DNA of 64,000 nucleotides, from NCBI RefSeq assembly GCF_014646155.1, contig NZ_BMMX01000001.1, positions 171,621-235,620 of the forward strand, given 5' to 3'. This DNA comes from Mangrovihabitans endophyticus. GTDB taxonomy: Bacteria; Actinomycetota; Actinomycetes; Mycobacteriales; Micromonosporaceae. Under the pieces are notes generated by a model. That model was not told the DNA's origin. It ran no database searches and saw only the letters and a program-made list of their open reading frames with translations. Below, piece after piece: positions 1 to 13,473 of the stretch (within the stretch, counting starts at the first letter, position 1; every line of letters starts with the position of its first letter). Both the position numbers and the translations under genes were made by a program.

Positions 1-2445
<2,445 letters not shown>

Positions 2446-2482
2446 TCCACAGGTAACGCACAGCAACGGTCGCCGGTGGCGA

Positions 2483-2500
2483 GGCCGCGGCCCCGCGGCC
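2483..2500 (+). terminator. Possible hairpin terminator after uvrA
   Basis: GGCCGC and GCGGCC form a short GC-only stem with a six-base loop (extendable by two pairs) 38 nt past the uvrA stop. No T tract follows, which is common for actinobacterial terminators, so the call is weak. Confidence 0.35.
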
Positions 2501-2694
2501 CAGGTCGGGGCGCTGATTGTTGGCGTACTGTCGGATTCCGCGCCGGATATGAGTAGATTTGTGAAACAGAATCCGGCGGTAATTTGGGCGCCGCGCATGA
2601 ACCCGATCGAGGGGGCGCTGCGTATTCAGTGGCGACGCCGCGTGATGACCGCGCGGGGCGAGCCGACGAGGGGTTACCGGAAAGGTTCCGAGCG

Positions 2695-3228
2695 ATGACA
2701 GACATGCAGACCAGGCCCGGCACTGAGGATCGGGCCGAGGGGACCGCGGGCGCGACGGCGCCCACCCGGAGAGTCGTGCTGGCCGGCGCCGGGGCCCTCG
2801 GCGCGACCTGTGTGCTGGCCGCGTGCGGCACCAACAACACCTCGGGCAACTACAACGGAGGCGAGTTCACCAATGACCCCGCGCCCGCGGGCAGCGCCGG
2901 CACCGACGGTCAGCAGCAGGACCCCGGCAGCGACAGCGGCGCGTCGAATGGGACGCTGGCGGCGGTGGGCGACGTTCCCTCGGGCGGCGGCGTCATCAAG
3001 GGCGACTACGTGATCACCCAGCCCGCCAAGGGACAGTTCCGGGCGTTCAGCAAGGTGTGCACGCACCAGGGCTGTGACGTGAGCCGGGTGGACAACGGGG
3101 TGATCATCTGCCCCTGTCACAACAGCACGTTCTCCATCGAGGACGGGTCGCCGACCGGCGGGCCGGCCACCCGCGCGCTGCCCGAGACCAAGGTCAAAGT
3201 GGACGGCGACAACATCGTGGCGGCCTGA
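2695..3228 (+). CDS. Rieske [2Fe-2S] protein, Tat-exported lipoprotein
   Basis: A 177-residue protein with a twin-arginine stretch (TRRVVLAGAGALG) near residue 25 running into a hydrophobic segment that ends in a lipobox LAAC. This suggests folded export by Tat and lipid anchoring on the outside of the membrane. After an Asn/Gly/Asp-rich linker comes a Rieske domain with both ligand pairs, CTHQGC and CPCHNS. Start at ATG 2695 rather than the in-frame upstream codons because the Tat signal then begins about 25 residues in. The electron partner is unknown; it is not part of a bc1 complex locus. A similar Rieske gene beside uvrA/uvrC is common in actinomycetes. Confidence 0.88.
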   Translation: MTDMQTRPGTEDRAEGTAGATAPTRRVVLAGAGALGATCVLAACGTNNTSGNYNGGEFTNDPAPAGSAGTDGQQQDPGSDSGASNGTLAAVGDVPSGGGVIKGDYVITQPAKGQFRAFSKVCTHQGCDVSRVDNGVIICPCHNSTFSIEDGSPTGGPATRALPETKVKVDGDNIVAA

Positions 3229-3271
3229 GCCGTCCGAGTCCGCCGGCCGGGATGACGCCGGAAGCCCGCAA

Positions 3272-3289
3272 CCGTGGCGGCGGCCACGG
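3272..3289 (+). terminator. Hairpin terminator after the Rieske gene
   Basis: CCGTGGC-GGCG-GCCACGG is a perfect 7-bp stem with a 4-nt loop located 44-61 nt after the Rieske stop and before the uvrC promoter. It lacks a T run. Confidence 0.55.
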
Positions 3290-3324
3290 GCCTCCGGCCG
3301 GACAATCATGTCAGGGGGTCGCAC

Positions 3325-3337
3325 TAGGCTTTGAACC
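3325..3337 (+). promoter_or_regulatory. Candidate -10 element for leaderless uvrC
   Basis: TAGGCT at 3325-3330 ends seven bases before the uvrC GTG, so transcription would start at or next to the start codon. No Shine-Dalgarno sequence is seen upstream of the GTG. The same hexamer and spacing precede other genes in this window (21679, 46671, 58553). Confidence 0.5.
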
Positions 3338-5611
3338 GTGCCTGACCCGTCGAGCTACCGGCCAGCGCCGGGGACCGTTCCCGACGCTCCGGGTGTCTAC
3401 CGTTTCCGTGACCCCTCGGGTCGCGTCATCTACGTGGGGAAGGCGAAAAGCCTTCGCAACCGGCTGAATTCCTACTTCGCCGACACGTGGAGCCTGCACG
3501 CGCGCACGCAACAGATGGTCACCACGGCCGCCGCGGTCGACTGGGTGACGGTGGCTTCCGAGGTCGAGGCGCTCCAGTTGGAGTTCTCCTGGATCAAGGA
3601 GTTCGACCCCCGGTTCAACGTCAAATATCGCGACGACAAGTCCTATCCCTTCCTGGCGGTCACCCTCAATGAGGAGTTCCCGCGGCTGCAGGTGATGCGC
3701 GGCGCCAAGCGCAAGGGTGTGCGCTACTTCGGGCCTTACTCCCATGCCTGGGCCATCCGGGAGACGCTGGATCTGCTGCTACGCGTCTTCCCTGCGCGGA
3801 CCTGTTCGACCGGGGTGTTCAAGCGCGCCGGCCAAATCGGCCGGCCCTGCCTGCTGGGTTACATCGGCAAATGCTCGGCGCCGTGCGTCGGTTCGGTCAC
3901 TGCCGAGCAGCACCGGGCCATCGTCGACGACTTCTGCGATTTCATGGCCGGGCGCACCGACACCTTCGTGAAGCGGCTCGAACACGACATGCTGCAGGCG
4001 TCCGAGGACCTGGAGTTCGAGCGGGCCGCGCGGCTGCGGGACGACATCGCGGCGCTACGCAAGGCGATGGAGAAGCAGACGGTGGTGTTCGGCGACGGCA
4101 CGGACGCCGACGTGGTGGCGTTCGCGGAGGACCCGCTGGAGGCCGCCGTCCAGGTGTTCCACGTCCGTGACGGCCGGGTGCGCGGCCAGCGGGGCTGGGT
4201 GGTGGAAAAGGTGGAGGACCTGACCACCGGGGATCTGGTGCATCACTTCTGCAGCCAGGTCTATGGTGCCGAGCACGGCGAGGGCGACGTCCCCCGCGAG
4301 CTGCTGGTGCCCGCGCTGCCGCCGGACGCGGAGGCGCTGGAGAGCTGGCTCACCGAGCACCGCGGCACCCGGGTGCATCTGCGCGTGCCGCAGCGCGGAG
4401 ACAAGCGGTCCCTGCTGGACACCGTGGCCCGCAACGCGGGCGAGGCCCTGGCGCGTCACAAGCTGCGCCGCGCCGGCGACCTGACCACCCGCAGCAAGGC
4501 GTTGGACGAGATAGCCGAGGCGCTCGGCATGGACTCGGCGCCGCTGCGCATCGAGTGTTTCGACGTGTCGCAGATCCAGGGCACCGACGTGGTGGCCAGC
4601 ATGGTGGTCTTCGAGGACGGCCTGCCGCGCAAGAGCGAATACCGGCGTTTCGCGGTGCGCGGCACCGCCGACGGAGGCGGCACCGACGACCTGGCCGCGA
4701 TGAGCGAGGTGCTCCGGCGACGGTTCGCCCGCTACCGAGCACAGGCCGAGCCCGAAGCCGGGGCCGGGCCCGAGCCCGAAGCCGGGCCCGAGCCCGAAGC
4801 CGAGCCCGAAGCCGGGGCCGAGCCCGAAGCCGAGGCCGTGTCGGAGACCGCCCCGGAGACCGGCCCGGAGACCGCCCCGGAGACCGGCCCGGAGACCGCG
4901 GGCTCGGCCCCGGACGACGTCGCGACGAGCGATCTGCCGGGCATCGACCCGATGACCGGCCGGCCGCGCCGGTTCGCCTACCCGCCGCAACTGGTCGTGG
5001 TGGACGGCGGGGCGCCGCAGGTGAACGCGGTGGCTGCGGTGCTGTCCGACCTGGGCATCACCGATGTCGCCCTGTGCGGGCTGGCGAAGCGGCTGGAAGA
5101 GGTGTGGTTGCCCGGCGACGACTTCCCGGTGATCCTGCCGCGCACGTCGGAGGCGCTTTATCTGTTGCAGCGGGTGCGCGACGAAGCGCACCGATTCGCG
5201 ATCACCTTCCACCGGCAGCGCCGTTCCAAGCGGATGACGGCATCCGGGCTGGACAACATTCCGGGACTGGGGGAGACCCGGCGCAAGGCGCTGCTGCGGC
5301 ACTTCGGCTCGATGAAGAGGCTGGGCGCGGCCTCCGTGGACGAGGTCACCGAGGTGCCGGGGGTGGGACGCCGTACCGCGGAGGCGGTGCTCGCGGCGCT
5401 GAACCCGGCGCCTGCGGCCGAAGCCGGCGCGGCGGCGGCCGGCGGCGCCGAGGAGAACGGCCCGGCAGTGTCGCCCGGCGGTGCCGGCCGGACCCGGGCC
5501 GGGGCGAACCGTTCCCGCGTCGCGCGGCCCGCCCCGTCGGCCCCGGAAGGGGCCCAGCCGGCTTCGGAAGAGGCACCGTTGGTCGCGGAAGAGGGCACCG
5601 ACCTCCGGTGA
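3338..5611 (+). CDS. uvrC: Excinuclease ABC subunit C (UvrC)
   Basis: UvrC makes the dual incisions on either side of a UvrAB-marked lesion. At 757 residues it is longer than the usual 600-690. The N-terminal GIY-YIG nuclease is clear ([25 protein letters not shown]), followed by the UvrB-contact UVR region (~residues 200-240), the RNase H-like nuclease ([21 protein letters not shown], then [11 protein letters not shown]) and C-terminal helix-hairpin-helix motifs ([26 protein letters not shown]). The excess length is an acidic Glu/Pro/Ala insert at about residues 468-530 inside the RNase H-like domain, plus an Ala-rich C-terminal tail. The GTG start is preceded by TAGGCT seven bases away, suggesting a leaderless message. 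Confidence 0.97.
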   Translation: MPDPSSYRPAPGTVPDAPGVYRFRDPSGRVIYVGKAKSLRNRLNSYFADTWSLHARTQQMVTTAAAVDWVTVASEVEALQLEFSWIKEFDPRFNVKYRDDKSYPFLAVTLNEEFPRLQVMRGAKRKGVRYFGPYSHAWAIRETLDLLLRVFPARTCSTGVFKRAGQIGRPCLLGYIGKCSAPCVGSVTAEQHRAIVDDFCDFMAGRTDTFVKRLEHDMLQASEDLEFERAARLRDDIAALRKAMEKQTVVFGDGTDADVVAFAEDPLEAAVQVFHVRDGRVRGQRGWVVEKVEDLTTGDLVHHFCSQVYGAEHGEGDVPRELLVPALPPDAEALESWLTEHRGTRVHLRVPQRGDKRSLLDTVARNAGEALARHKLRRAGDLTTRSKALDEIAEALGMDSAPLRIECFDVSQIQGTDVVASMVVFEDGLPRKSEYRRFAVRGTADGGGTDDLAAMSEVLRRRFARYRAQAEPEAGAGPEPEAGPEPEAEPEAGAEPEAEAVSETAPETGPETAPETGPETAGSAPDDVATSDLPGIDPMTGRPRRFAYPPQLVVVDGGAPQVNAVAAVLSDLGITDVALCGLAKRLEEVWLPGDDFPVILPRTSEALYLLQRVRDEAHRFAITFHRQRRSKRMTASGLDNIPGLGETRRKALLRHFGSMKRLGAASVDEVTEVPGVGRRTAEAVLAALNPAPAAEAGAAAAGGAEENGPAVSPGGAGRTRAGANRSRVARPAPSAPEGAQPASEEAPLVAEEGTDLR
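4745..4900 (+). repeat. Tandem repeats inside uvrC encoding EPEAG and ETAPETGP units
   Basis: Two adjacent in-frame arrays: first gagcccgaagccgggcc-type units (EPEAGP), then gagaccgccccggagaccggc-type units (ETAPETGP). They insert roughly 55 acidic residues between two strands of the catalytic RNase H-like domain. The repetition at DNA level points to expansion by slippage. Confidence 0.8.
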
Positions 5612-5782
5612 ACGAGCGGTGGCCACATCGGATGCGCGCCGCGGGCCGGACCCGACCGGATCGGGTGCCGACATCGTGTCCGGGGGCCGCGGCGTGCGCC
5701 GTCGGCCTAGGATGCGGTGTCCGCCGCCGCGCGAGCAGACCGGCGGCGCGACCACGGACGACGGCGAGATCAGGAGGCACGT

Positions 5783-6685
5783 GTGACCGAGGCGATGCCC
5801 GGGTTCACTCCCGAGCCGGGTGAGGTGGACACCGACCTGGTGGTGGTCACGGGATTGTCCGGCGGCGGGCGCAGCACCGTGGCGCGCGCCCTGGAGAACG
5901 TCGGCTTCTACGTGGTCGACAACCTGCCTCAGGCGCTGATGCTCGACATGGCACAGTTGGCCTTCGCCGCCGGTGGAGCGGCCCGGCGCACCGCCATGGT
6001 CCTGGACGTCCGCAGCCGGGCGTTCTCCACCGACCTGGCCGGCGCGGTGCGCGAGCTCAGGGACCGCGGCTTCTCGCCTCGCGTGGTCTTCGTCGACGCC
6101 GACGACGAGGTGCTGATCCGCCGCTTCGAATCGGTGCGCCGGTCGCATCCGCTGCAGGGCGACGGCCGGCTGGCCGACGGGATCGCCGCCGAGCGCAAGC
6201 TGCTCGAGGAGGCGCGCGACCAGGCCGATGTGATCATCGACACCAGTCATCTGAACGTCAATCAGCTACGCCGCCGGGTGGAGGAGCTGTTCGGCGGCGA
6301 GGACGCGCGCAAGCTGCGCATCACCGTGCTGTCCTTCGGCTTCAAGTACGGCCTCCCGCCGGACGCCGACTACGTGCTGGACGCCCGGTTCCTGCCCAAC
6401 CCGTTCTGGGTGCCGGAACTGCGCGACCACACCGGCTTGGAGGAGGGCGTCAGCGGTTACGTGCTGGGTCAGGAGGGTGCCGCCGACTTCGTCACCACCT
6501 ACGCCTCCCTGATCGCCGCCACCGCGCCCGGCTTCGAACGCGAGGGCAAGCGCTATCTGACCGTTGCGGTCGGCTGCACCGGCGGCAAGCACCGCAGCGT
6601 GGCGATCGCCGAGGAACTCGCCGCCCGGTTGCGCGACATCCGGCTGTCCGCGCACTCCTCGCACCGCGACCTGGGGCGGGAGTGA
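5783..6685 (+). CDS. rapZ: RapZ-family nucleotide-binding protein (YvcJ)
   Basis: A P-loop protein of 300 residues. In enterobacteria RapZ guides RNase E to the sRNA GlmZ; in Gram-positive bacteria the ortholog YvcJ binds and hydrolyses nucleotides and its role is less clear. The Walker A GLSGGGRST sits near residue 24, VVDNLPQALM follows, and the C-terminal half carries FGFKYGLPPDADYVLDARFLPNP and the family motif GCTGGKHRSV. The start was taken at GTG 5783 because AGGAG lies just upstream and the Walker A then falls at the usual distance. It overlaps yvcK by a GTGA junction, so the two are translationally coupled, in the standard rapZ-yvcK-whiA order. Confidence 0.93.
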   Translation: MTEAMPGFTPEPGEVDTDLVVVTGLSGGGRSTVARALENVGFYVVDNLPQALMLDMAQLAFAAGGAARRTAMVLDVRSRAFSTDLAGAVRELRDRGFSPRVVFVDADDEVLIRRFESVRRSHPLQGDGRLADGIAAERKLLEEARDQADVIIDTSHLNVNQLRRRVEELFGGEDARKLRITVLSFGFKYGLPPDADYVLDARFLPNPFWVPELRDHTGLEEGVSGYVLGQEGAADFVTTYASLIAATAPGFEREGKRYLTVAVGCTGGKHRSVAIAEELAARLRDIRLSAHSSHRDLGRE

Positions 6686-7677
6686 CCGCCCGGCGGCCGA
6701 TCCGGGTGGTGGCGTTCGGTGGCGGCCACGGCCTCGGCGCGTCGCTGCGGGCGCTGCGGCGCAGCGCGTCGTCCGTGGAACTGGACATCACCGCCGTGGT
6801 TACGGTCGGTGACGACGGCGGATCCAGCGGCCGGCTCCGGGCCGAGCGGGACGCGTTGCTGCCGCCCGGTGACCTGCGGCAGGCGCTCGCCGCGCTGGCC
6901 GACGACGATCCGGTGGCGCAGCGCACGGCGGCCCTGCTGCAGCATCGGTTCGCGCCGATCGGCCGGGTCGCCGGCCTCGACGCGGCCGATCCGCTCACCG
7001 GGCACGCGGTGGGCAACCTGCTCCTGCTCGGTCTGATGGAACTGGTCGGCGATCCGGTGCTCGCCCTCGACCATGCCGCGGCGATGGTCCAAGCGCGGGG
7101 GCGGGTGTTGCCCATGGCCACGCACGCCGTGGGCATCGAAGCGGACGTGTTCGGCGGAGACCCGTCCCGGCCGGGGGAGACGGTGACGGTGCGCGGCCAG
7201 CACGCCGTCGCGGTCACTCAGGGCCATGTGGAGGCGGTTCGGCTGACCCCCGCGGAGCCGCCCGCCTGCGAGGCCGCGCTCGCCGCGATCGCCGATGCCG
7301 ACTGGCTGATCTTCGGGCCGGGTAGTTGGTACACCAGCGTCCTTCCGCACCTGTTGGTGCCGGAACTGGCCGCGGCGATCGTGGCCAGCCCGGCACGCAG
7401 GCTGATCACCCTCAACCTCGGCTCGGACAACGAGACGGCCGGCTTGTCGGTGGCCGACCATCTGGCGGCGCTGCACTGGTATCTGCCGGGACTGCGCGCC
7501 GACGCGGTGCTGGCCGACGCCCGCTGGGTGCCGGAGCCGGAGCCCGTGCGTGACGCTGCGAAAGCCCTGGGTGCGCGCCTGATTCTGGCATCCTTGGCCG
7601 TTGCGGACGGCAGTCCCAGGCATGATCCTGAGTCGTTGAGCGTTGCACTGGTTCCCCTGCTGGGCGCCGTTCGTTAA
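6682..7677 (+). CDS. yvcK: YvcK/CofD-like gluconeogenesis and envelope factor
   Basis: A 331-residue member of the CofD-like family. YvcK (CuvA in mycobacteria) is needed for growth on gluconeogenic carbon and for proper cell-wall synthesis, and binds UDP-sugars; it lacks the true CofD reaction. Seen: the N-terminal nucleotide motif [15 protein letters not shown], then [22 protein letters not shown] and a glycine-rich [20 protein letters not shown]. The GTG start overlaps the rapZ stop. It is followed 58 nt later by whiA. Confidence 0.93.
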   Translation: MTARRPIRVVAFGGGHGLGASLRALRRSASSVELDITAVVTVGDDGGSSGRLRAERDALLPPGDLRQALAALADDDPVAQRTAALLQHRFAPIGRVAGLDAADPLTGHAVGNLLLLGLMELVGDPVLALDHAAAMVQARGRVLPMATHAVGIEADVFGGDPSRPGETVTVRGQHAVAVTQGHVEAVRLTPAEPPACEAALAAIADADWLIFGPGSWYTSVLPHLLVPELAAAIVASPARRLITLNLGSDNETAGLSVADHLAALHWYLPGLRADAVLADARWVPEPEPVRDAAKALGARLILASLAVADGSPRHDPESLSVALVPLLGAVR

Positions 7678-7735
7678 GCATCAGGCATACCAAGTCACAC
7701 TTTTTTCACATCTGTACGCACGAGGTGACAACACA

Positions 7736-8716
7736 ATGGCGATGACGGCAGCGGTCAAGGACGAGCTGAGCCGCGTGGACGTTCCCAAGCCCTGCTGTCG
7801 CCGGGCCGAGATGGCTGCCCTTCTACGCTTCGCGGGCGGCTTGCACATCGTGTCCGGCCGCGTCGTGGTCGAGGCGGAACTGGACACCGGTTCAGTGGCC
7901 CGCCGGCTGCGCCGCGAGATCGCCGATGTCTACGGCTACCCCAGCGAGATCCACGTGCTGGCCTCCGGCGGCCTGCGCAAGGGCAGCCACTACATCGTCC
8001 GGATCGTCAAGGACGGCGAGGCGCTGGCGCGCCAGACCGGCCTGCTGGACGTGCGTGGCCGCCCGGTCCGCGGCCTGCCGCCGCACGTGGTCTCGGCCAA
8101 CGTGTGCTGCGCCGTCGCCGCATGGCGAGGGGCGTTCATGGCGCACGGTTCGCTGACCGAGCCGGGCCGCTCCAGCGCCTTGGAGATCACCTGCCCCGGC
8201 CCGGAGGCGGCGCTGGCGCTGCGCGGCTCGGCGCGCCGCATCGGCATCACCGCCAAGGACCGCGAGGTGCGCGGCGTCGACCGGGTGGTGATCAAGGACG
8301 GCGACGCGATCGCGGCGTTGCTCACCCGCATCGGCGCGCACTCCAGCGTGCTGGCCTGGGAGGAGCGGCGGGTACGCCGTGAGGTGCGGGCGACCGCGAA
8401 CCGGCTGGCCAACTTCGACGACGCGAACCTGCGCCGTTCGGCGCGTGCGGCGGTCGCGGCCGCGGCCCGGGTCACCCGCGCGCTGGAGATCCTCGCCGAC
8501 GAGGCGCCGAACCATCTGACCTCGGCCGGGCGGCTGCGCCTGGAGCACCGGCAGGCCTCGCTGGAGGAACTGGGCGCCCTGGCCGATCCGCCGTTGACCA
8601 AGGACGCGATCGCCGGGCGCATCCGGCGGCTGCTCGCACTGGCCGACAAGCGCGCCCGGGACCTGGGCATCCCGGACACCGAAGCGGCCGTCACCCCGGA
8701 GATGATGGCCTGCTGA
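7736..8716 (+). CDS. whiA: Sporulation/cell-division regulator WhiA
   Basis: WhiA is a 326-residue DNA-binding protein with a LAGLIDADG-like N-terminal fold and a C-terminal helix-turn-helix; in Streptomyces it works with WhiB to trigger sporulation septation, and it is conserved even in non-sporulating Gram-positives. The N-terminus [14 protein letters not shown] is characteristic, [19 protein letters not shown] follows, and the C-terminal region [33 protein letters not shown] is the HTH. Start at ATG 7736 fits the family N-terminus, with GAGGTG just upstream. Third gene of the rapZ-yvcK-whiA set. Confidence 0.97.
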   Translation: MAMTAAVKDELSRVDVPKPCCRRAEMAALLRFAGGLHIVSGRVVVEAELDTGSVARRLRREIADVYGYPSEIHVLASGGLRKGSHYIVRIVKDGEALARQTGLLDVRGRPVRGLPPHVVSANVCCAVAAWRGAFMAHGSLTEPGRSSALEITCPGPEAALALRGSARRIGITAKDREVRGVDRVVIKDGDAIAALLTRIGAHSSVLAWEERRVRREVRATANRLANFDDANLRRSARAAVAAAARVTRALEILADEAPNHLTSAGRLRLEHRQASLEELGALADPPLTKDAIAGRIRRLLALADKRARDLGIPDTEAAVTPEMMAC

Positions 8717-8717
8717 C

Positions 8718-8751
8718 CAGGCTCCCGAGGGTTTCCGGAGGGCCGCGCCTG
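8718..8751 (+). terminator. Possible hairpin terminator after whiA
   Basis: CAGGC and GCCTG arms enclose an inner CTCC/GGAG pairing directly after the whiA stop. The stem is interrupted and no T tract follows. Confidence 0.35.
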
Positions 8752-8853
8752 AGGTAACGGTCAGGTTGCGGCCCCGATGGCATGCCGGGAAGGTCACTCG
8801 GATAGGGTCGCTGTGACGGCGACGTTGCCGGAGCATGGCCGCCCGCGCCGTGA

Positions 8854-9981
<1,128 letters not shown>

Positions 9982-9988
9982 TCCTGCC

Positions 9989-11185
9989 GTGAAGACTCTC
10001 GACGACCTGCTCGGCGAGGGGGTCTCGGGTCGGCGCGTGCTCGTGCGCGCCGACCTGAACGTCCCGTTCGACAAGACGAATCCCGGCACCATCAGCGACG
10101 ACGGCCGTGCCCGTGCGGTGCTGCCCACCCTGGTGGCGCTGCGCGACGCGGGCGCGAAGGTGATCGTGTGCTCGCACCTGGGCCGTCCCAAGGGTGCGCC
10201 GGACCCGCGATACACCCTCGCCCCGGTGGCGACCCGGCTCGGTGAGCTGCTCGGCTCGCCGGTCGCGTTTGCCGCGGACACCGTCGGCCCGGATGCGCAG
10301 GCCAAGGCCGGCGCGCTGGACGGCGGCCAGGTGCTGCTGCTGGAGAACCTCCGCTTCAACGAGGGTGAGACAAGCAAGGACGACGCCACCCGCGGCGCCT
10401 TTGCGGACCAGCTCGCCGCGTTCGCCGACGTCTACGTCGACGACGCGTTCGGCGCGGTGCACCGCAAACACGCATCGGTGTACGACGTGCCTGCTCGCCT
10501 GCCGCACTACGCCGGCGGTCTCGTCCTCACCGAGGTCGAGGTGCTCCGGCGCGTGTCGCAGGCCCCGGATCAGCCCTACGTGGTGGTGCTCGGCGGCTCC
10601 AAGGTCTCGGACAAGCTCGCCGTCATCCAGGCGCTGCTGCCGAAGGTCGACAAGCTGCTCGTGGGCGGCGGGATGTGCTTCACCTTCCTCAAGGCCCGCG
10701 GACACGAGGTGGGCAAGTCGCTGCTCGAAGAGGAGATGGTGGCCACCTGCCGCGACCTGCTCGCGCAGGCGCAGGGCCGGATCGTGCTGCCGGTGGACGT
10801 GGTGGCGGCCACCGAGTTCTCCGCCGAGGCGGACGCGGTGACCGTGCCCGCCGACCAGATCCCCGCCGACCGGCTGGGTCTGGACATCGGTCCGGAGTCG
10901 GTGGCGCTGTTCGCGGACGCCGTCGGCTCGGCCCGGACGGTGTTCTGGAACGGCCCGATGGGCGTGTTCGAGCTTGCCCCGTTCGCGGCCGGCACCCGGG
11001 GCGTCGCCGAGGCGATCACCAAGATCGACGGGTTCTCGGTGGTCGGCGGGGGCGACTCGGCCGCCGCCGTGCGCGTCCTCGGCCTGGACGAGTCCGCCTT
11101 CGGGCACATCTCAACCGGTGGCGGCGCGTCCCTGGAATACCTTGAGGGCAAGACGCTGCCCGGCGTCGCGGCGTTGGAGAGCTGA
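9989..11185 (+). CDS. pgk: Phosphoglycerate kinase
   Basis: A 398-residue monomeric glycolytic kinase that transfers the acyl phosphate of 1,3-bisphosphoglycerate to ADP. Family motifs: [12 protein letters not shown] near residue 20, CSHLGRPKG near 52, [15 protein letters not shown] near 150, [18 protein letters not shown] and the C-terminal [13 protein letters not shown] start only 7 nt after the gap stop, so co-transcribed; tpiA begins 3 nt after its stop. Confidence 0.98.
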   Translation: MKTLDDLLGEGVSGRRVLVRADLNVPFDKTNPGTISDDGRARAVLPTLVALRDAGAKVIVCSHLGRPKGAPDPRYTLAPVATRLGELLGSPVAFAADTVGPDAQAKAGALDGGQVLLLENLRFNEGETSKDDATRGAFADQLAAFADVYVDDAFGAVHRKHASVYDVPARLPHYAGGLVLTEVEVLRRVSQAPDQPYVVVLGGSKVSDKLAVIQALLPKVDKLLVGGGMCFTFLKARGHEVGKSLLEEEMVATCRDLLAQAQGRIVLPVDVVAATEFSAEADAVTVPADQIPADRLGLDIGPESVALFADAVGSARTVFWNGPMGVFELAPFAAGTRGVAEAITKIDGFSVVGGGDSAAAVRVLGLDESAFGHISTGGGASLEYLEGKTLPGVAALES

Positions 11186-11188
11186 GGC

Positions 11189-11980
11189 ATGAGCGACCAG
11201 ACCCGCCGGCCGATCATGGCCGGCAACTGGAAGATGAACCTCAACCACTTCGAGGCCATCCTCCTGGTGCAGAAACTCGCTGCCGGTCTCACCGAGCAGC
11301 AGCTCGCCGACGTCGAGGTGGCGGTGCTGCCGCCGTTCACCGACCTGCGCAGTGTGCAGACCGCGGTGGACGGGGACAAGCTGCACCTCGTGTACGGCGC
11401 GCAGGACCTGTCTCCGCATGCGGGCGGGGCGTACACCGGGGACATCTCCGGCGCCATGCTCGCCAAGCTGGGCTGCACGTACGTGGTGGTCGGCCACTCC
11501 GAGCGTCGCGAGTACCACCACGAGGACGACGCGCTGGTGAACGCCAAGATCAAGGCGGCGTTCGCGGCCGGGCTGACGCCGATCTTCTGCGTCGGCGAGG
11601 GACTGCCGGTCCGGGAGGAGAGCGGGCAGGTGGCACACTGCACCGCTCAGCTCGACGCCGGGCTGGACGGCCTCAAGCCGGAGCAGATCAAGCAGATCGT
11701 GGTCGCGTACGAGCCGGTCTGGGCGATCGGCACCGGCAAGACCGCCACCCCGGAGGATGCGCAGGAGGTCTGCGGCGCGCTGCGGGCTCGCATCGCCGAG
11801 CGGCACGGCAAGGAGGTCGCCGACGCGGTACGCATCCAGTACGGCGGTTCGGTGAAGGCGGCGAACATCGCGTCGATCATGGCTCAGCCGGACGTCGACG
11901 GTGCTCTGGTCGGCGGCGCCAGCCTGGACGCCGAACAGTTCGCGTCGATCGCGCGTTTCCGGGAGCACGTGGCGCGCTAA
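11189..11980 (+). CDS. tpiA: Triose-phosphate isomerase
   Basis: A 263-residue TIM barrel interconverting dihydroxyacetone phosphate and glyceraldehyde 3-phosphate. Catalytic signatures are present: NWKMNLNH (Asn/Lys) near residue 13, [11 protein letters not shown] (His), [14 protein letters not shown] (Glu and the phosphate loop) and GGSVKAAN. Start ATG 11189, GAGG immediately upstream overlapping the pgk stop region. Last gene of gap-pgk-tpiA, followed by a strong hairpin. Confidence 0.98.
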   Translation: MSDQTRRPIMAGNWKMNLNHFEAILLVQKLAAGLTEQQLADVEVAVLPPFTDLRSVQTAVDGDKLHLVYGAQDLSPHAGGAYTGDISGAMLAKLGCTYVVVGHSERREYHHEDDALVNAKIKAAFAAGLTPIFCVGEGLPVREESGQVAHCTAQLDAGLDGLKPEQIKQIVVAYEPVWAIGTGKTATPEDAQEVCGALRARIAERHGKEVADAVRIQYGGSVKAANIASIMAQPDVDGALVGGASLDAEQFASIARFREHVAR

Positions 11981-11993
11981 GGGTGTGTTTGAC

Positions 11994-12023
11994 GTACCCG
12001 GCCGTCCGACGGCGGCCGGGTAC
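11994..12023 (+). terminator. Strong hairpin terminator between tpiA and secG
   Basis: GTACCCGGCC pairs perfectly with GGCCGGGTAC (10-bp stem, 10-nt loop) 14 nt after the tpiA stop. There is no T run, as is usual in high-GC actinobacteria. Confidence 0.75.
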
Positions 12024-12073
12024 GGCTATTGTGGGTCCGCGGATCTGCCCCTTCGAGAGGAACGAACCCGACC

Positions 12074-12328
12074 ATGCCGATCGCGTTCGCATACACGTTG
12101 ATCGTGTTGCTGATCATCACCAGCGTTCTGCTGACCCTGCTGATCCTGCTGCACCGTGGCAAGGGCGGCGGCATGTCGAGCATGTTCGGCGGTGGCGTGT
12201 CGTCCAGCCTGGCCGGTTCGTCGGTGGCGGAGAAGAACCTCGATCGCTACACGGTCCTGGTGGGTGTCGTGTGGTTCGCCTGCATCGTCGGCCTCGGACT
12301 GTGGTTGAAGCTGGCCCAGACATCCTGA
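12074..12328 (+). CDS. secG: Preprotein translocase subunit SecG
   Basis: An 84-residue membrane protein of the SecYEG channel. Two hydrophobic segments (LIVLLIITSVLLTLLILL at residues ~8-25 and a C-terminal VLVGVVWFACIVGLGLWL) flank the conserved loop HRGKGGGMSSMFGGG. ATG 12074 was chosen because GAGAGGAACG lies upstream and the first helix starts at once. The gap-pgk-tpiA-secG order is typical in actinobacteria. Confidence 0.95.
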   Translation: MPIAFAYTLIVLLIITSVLLTLLILLHRGKGGGMSSMFGGGVSSSLAGSSVAEKNLDRYTVLVGVVWFACIVGLGLWLKLAQTS

Positions 12329-12342
12329 AGCCCCTATACTCT

Positions 12343-12384
12343 GCCGCGCGGTCCGGCCACCCCGGGTCGCGCGGCGCTTTTCTT
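12343..12384 (+). terminator. Intrinsic terminator after secG
   Basis: GCCGCGCG (12343-12350) pairs with CGCGCGGC (12368-12375), closed by an inner CCGG/CCGG pairing and followed by GCTTTTCTT. This is the most classical intrinsic terminator in the window. Confidence 0.8.
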
Positions 12385-12432
12385 GCACAGGTTTCACCCC
12401 TTCGTGCCCGCCTCCTTCAAGGAGTGACAACG

Positions 12433-12774
12433 GTGTCCAGTGGCAGCGCGATTCGTGGCAGCCGCATCGGCTCCAGCCCCATGCGCCCCGACGAGCGCAG
12501 CGAGCCCGCCCCGCGGCGAGAAGTCACCTATTTCTGCTCCGCCGGTCACCAGGCGGAGGTGCGGTTTGCCGCCGACGTGGCCGCGCCGGAGACCTGGGAC
12601 TGCCCGCGCTGCGGCCAGCCCGCCGGCCTCGACCAGCAGAACCCGCCCGGCCGGTTGCGGGCCGAGCCGTACAAGTCGCATCTGGCCTATGTGAAGGAGC
12701 GCCGCTCCGACGCCGATGCCGAGGCCATCCTGGCCGAGGCGCTGGCCAAGGTGCGCCAGCGCCGAGGCGAGTAG
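12433..12774 (+). CDS. rbpA: RNA polymerase-binding protein RbpA
   Basis: RbpA is an actinobacterial protein that binds the principal sigma factor and RNA polymerase, stabilises the open complex and influences rifampicin tolerance. The 113-residue product has the family N-terminus (SAIRGSRIGS), a zinc-type core YFCSAGH...WDCPRCG, and the C-terminal sigma-interaction segment KSHLAYVKERRSDADAEAILAEAL. GTG 12433 is supported by AAGGAG eight bases upstream. Confidence 0.95.
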   Translation: MSSGSAIRGSRIGSSPMRPDERSEPAPRREVTYFCSAGHQAEVRFAADVAAPETWDCPRCGQPAGLDQQNPPGRLRAEPYKSHLAYVKERRSDADAEAILAEALAKVRQRRGE

Positions 12775-12810
12775 GGTGCCGCCAGCGCCGGGGCGAGTGA
12801 CGGCGGCGGC

Positions 12811-13419
12811 TCAGAGCGGGCGCGTGTCCCGGCCGAGATAGATCACGCCGGAATCGCCGACCGGCAACTCGGTGAATCCGAGCCGGTGATAGAACGTGCG
12901 GGCGCCGGTGTTGTCCGGGGCCATGCCCAGGTGAACCCGCGCGACGCCGGCGTCGTGCAGGCCGGCCAGGAACGACGCCATCAGCTTGCGCCCGAGCCCC
13001 CGTCCCTGCCACGGCGGCAGCAGATCGATGTGCAGGTGCGCCGGATAATCGGCGAGCTCCGGAACCGCCATCCGTTCCGGGTGGTGGTGCATCCAGAGCA
13101 TGCGGTGCTCCCGGGTGACGGGCGGGTCGGGCGGCAGCGGCCGACGCAGCGCCGGAATCCACTCGTCGCGGTAACGACGGGCGAATCCGGCGCTGTCGGC
13201 CGTGCCGACGACATAACCGACGGGGGTGCCGTCCCCGTCGTCGAGGATCCGGGCGCGTTCCGGTTCGAGCGTCACGTACGGCGCGGCGAACAGGTCACCC
13301 ATCAACCTGTCGTCGGAGTACATCCCACGGGCGTCACCGCCGCTGTCGGCGGTGCGCACGCAGATGTCGTAGACGGTGTCGAGGTCGGCGGGGCGGTAGG
13401 TCCGGATCATCGGTTGCAC
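12811..13419 (-). CDS. GNAT-family N-acetyltransferase
   Basis: A 202-residue GCN5-related acetyltransferase. The acetyl-CoA binding motif A is visible as HIDLLPPWQGRGLGRKLM, followed by GVARVHLGMAPDNTGARTFYHRLGF, the typical C-terminal GNAT strand-helix. The N-terminal IRTYRPADLDTVYDICVRTADSGGDARGMY resembles actinobacterial GNATs sometimes compared with beta-N-acetylglucosaminidase-associated acetyltransferases, but the substrate cannot be read from sequence. The GTG at 13419 is preferred because TAGACT lies seven bases upstream (a leaderless arrangement); ATG 13410 is the alternative. It converges on rbpA. Confidence 0.85.
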   Translation of the reverse strand: MQPMIRTYRPADLDTVYDICVRTADSGGDARGMYSDDRLMGDLFAAPYVTLEPERARILDDGDGTPVGYVVGTADSAGFARRYRDEWIPALRRPLPPDPPVTREHRMLWMHHHPERMAVPELADYPAHLHIDLLPPWQGRGLGRKLMASFLAGLHDAGVARVHLGMAPDNTGARTFYHRLGFTELPVGDSGVIYLGRDTRPL

Positions 13420-13473
13420 GCGTCGCAGTCTAGGAGCCCGCGATGATCCGGCCGCGGACCGGAGCCGGGCGGC

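Noticed and set aside
4055..6250. Long antisense frame across uvrC and rapZ
   Set aside because: It spans two well identified genes and shows only low-complexity composition.
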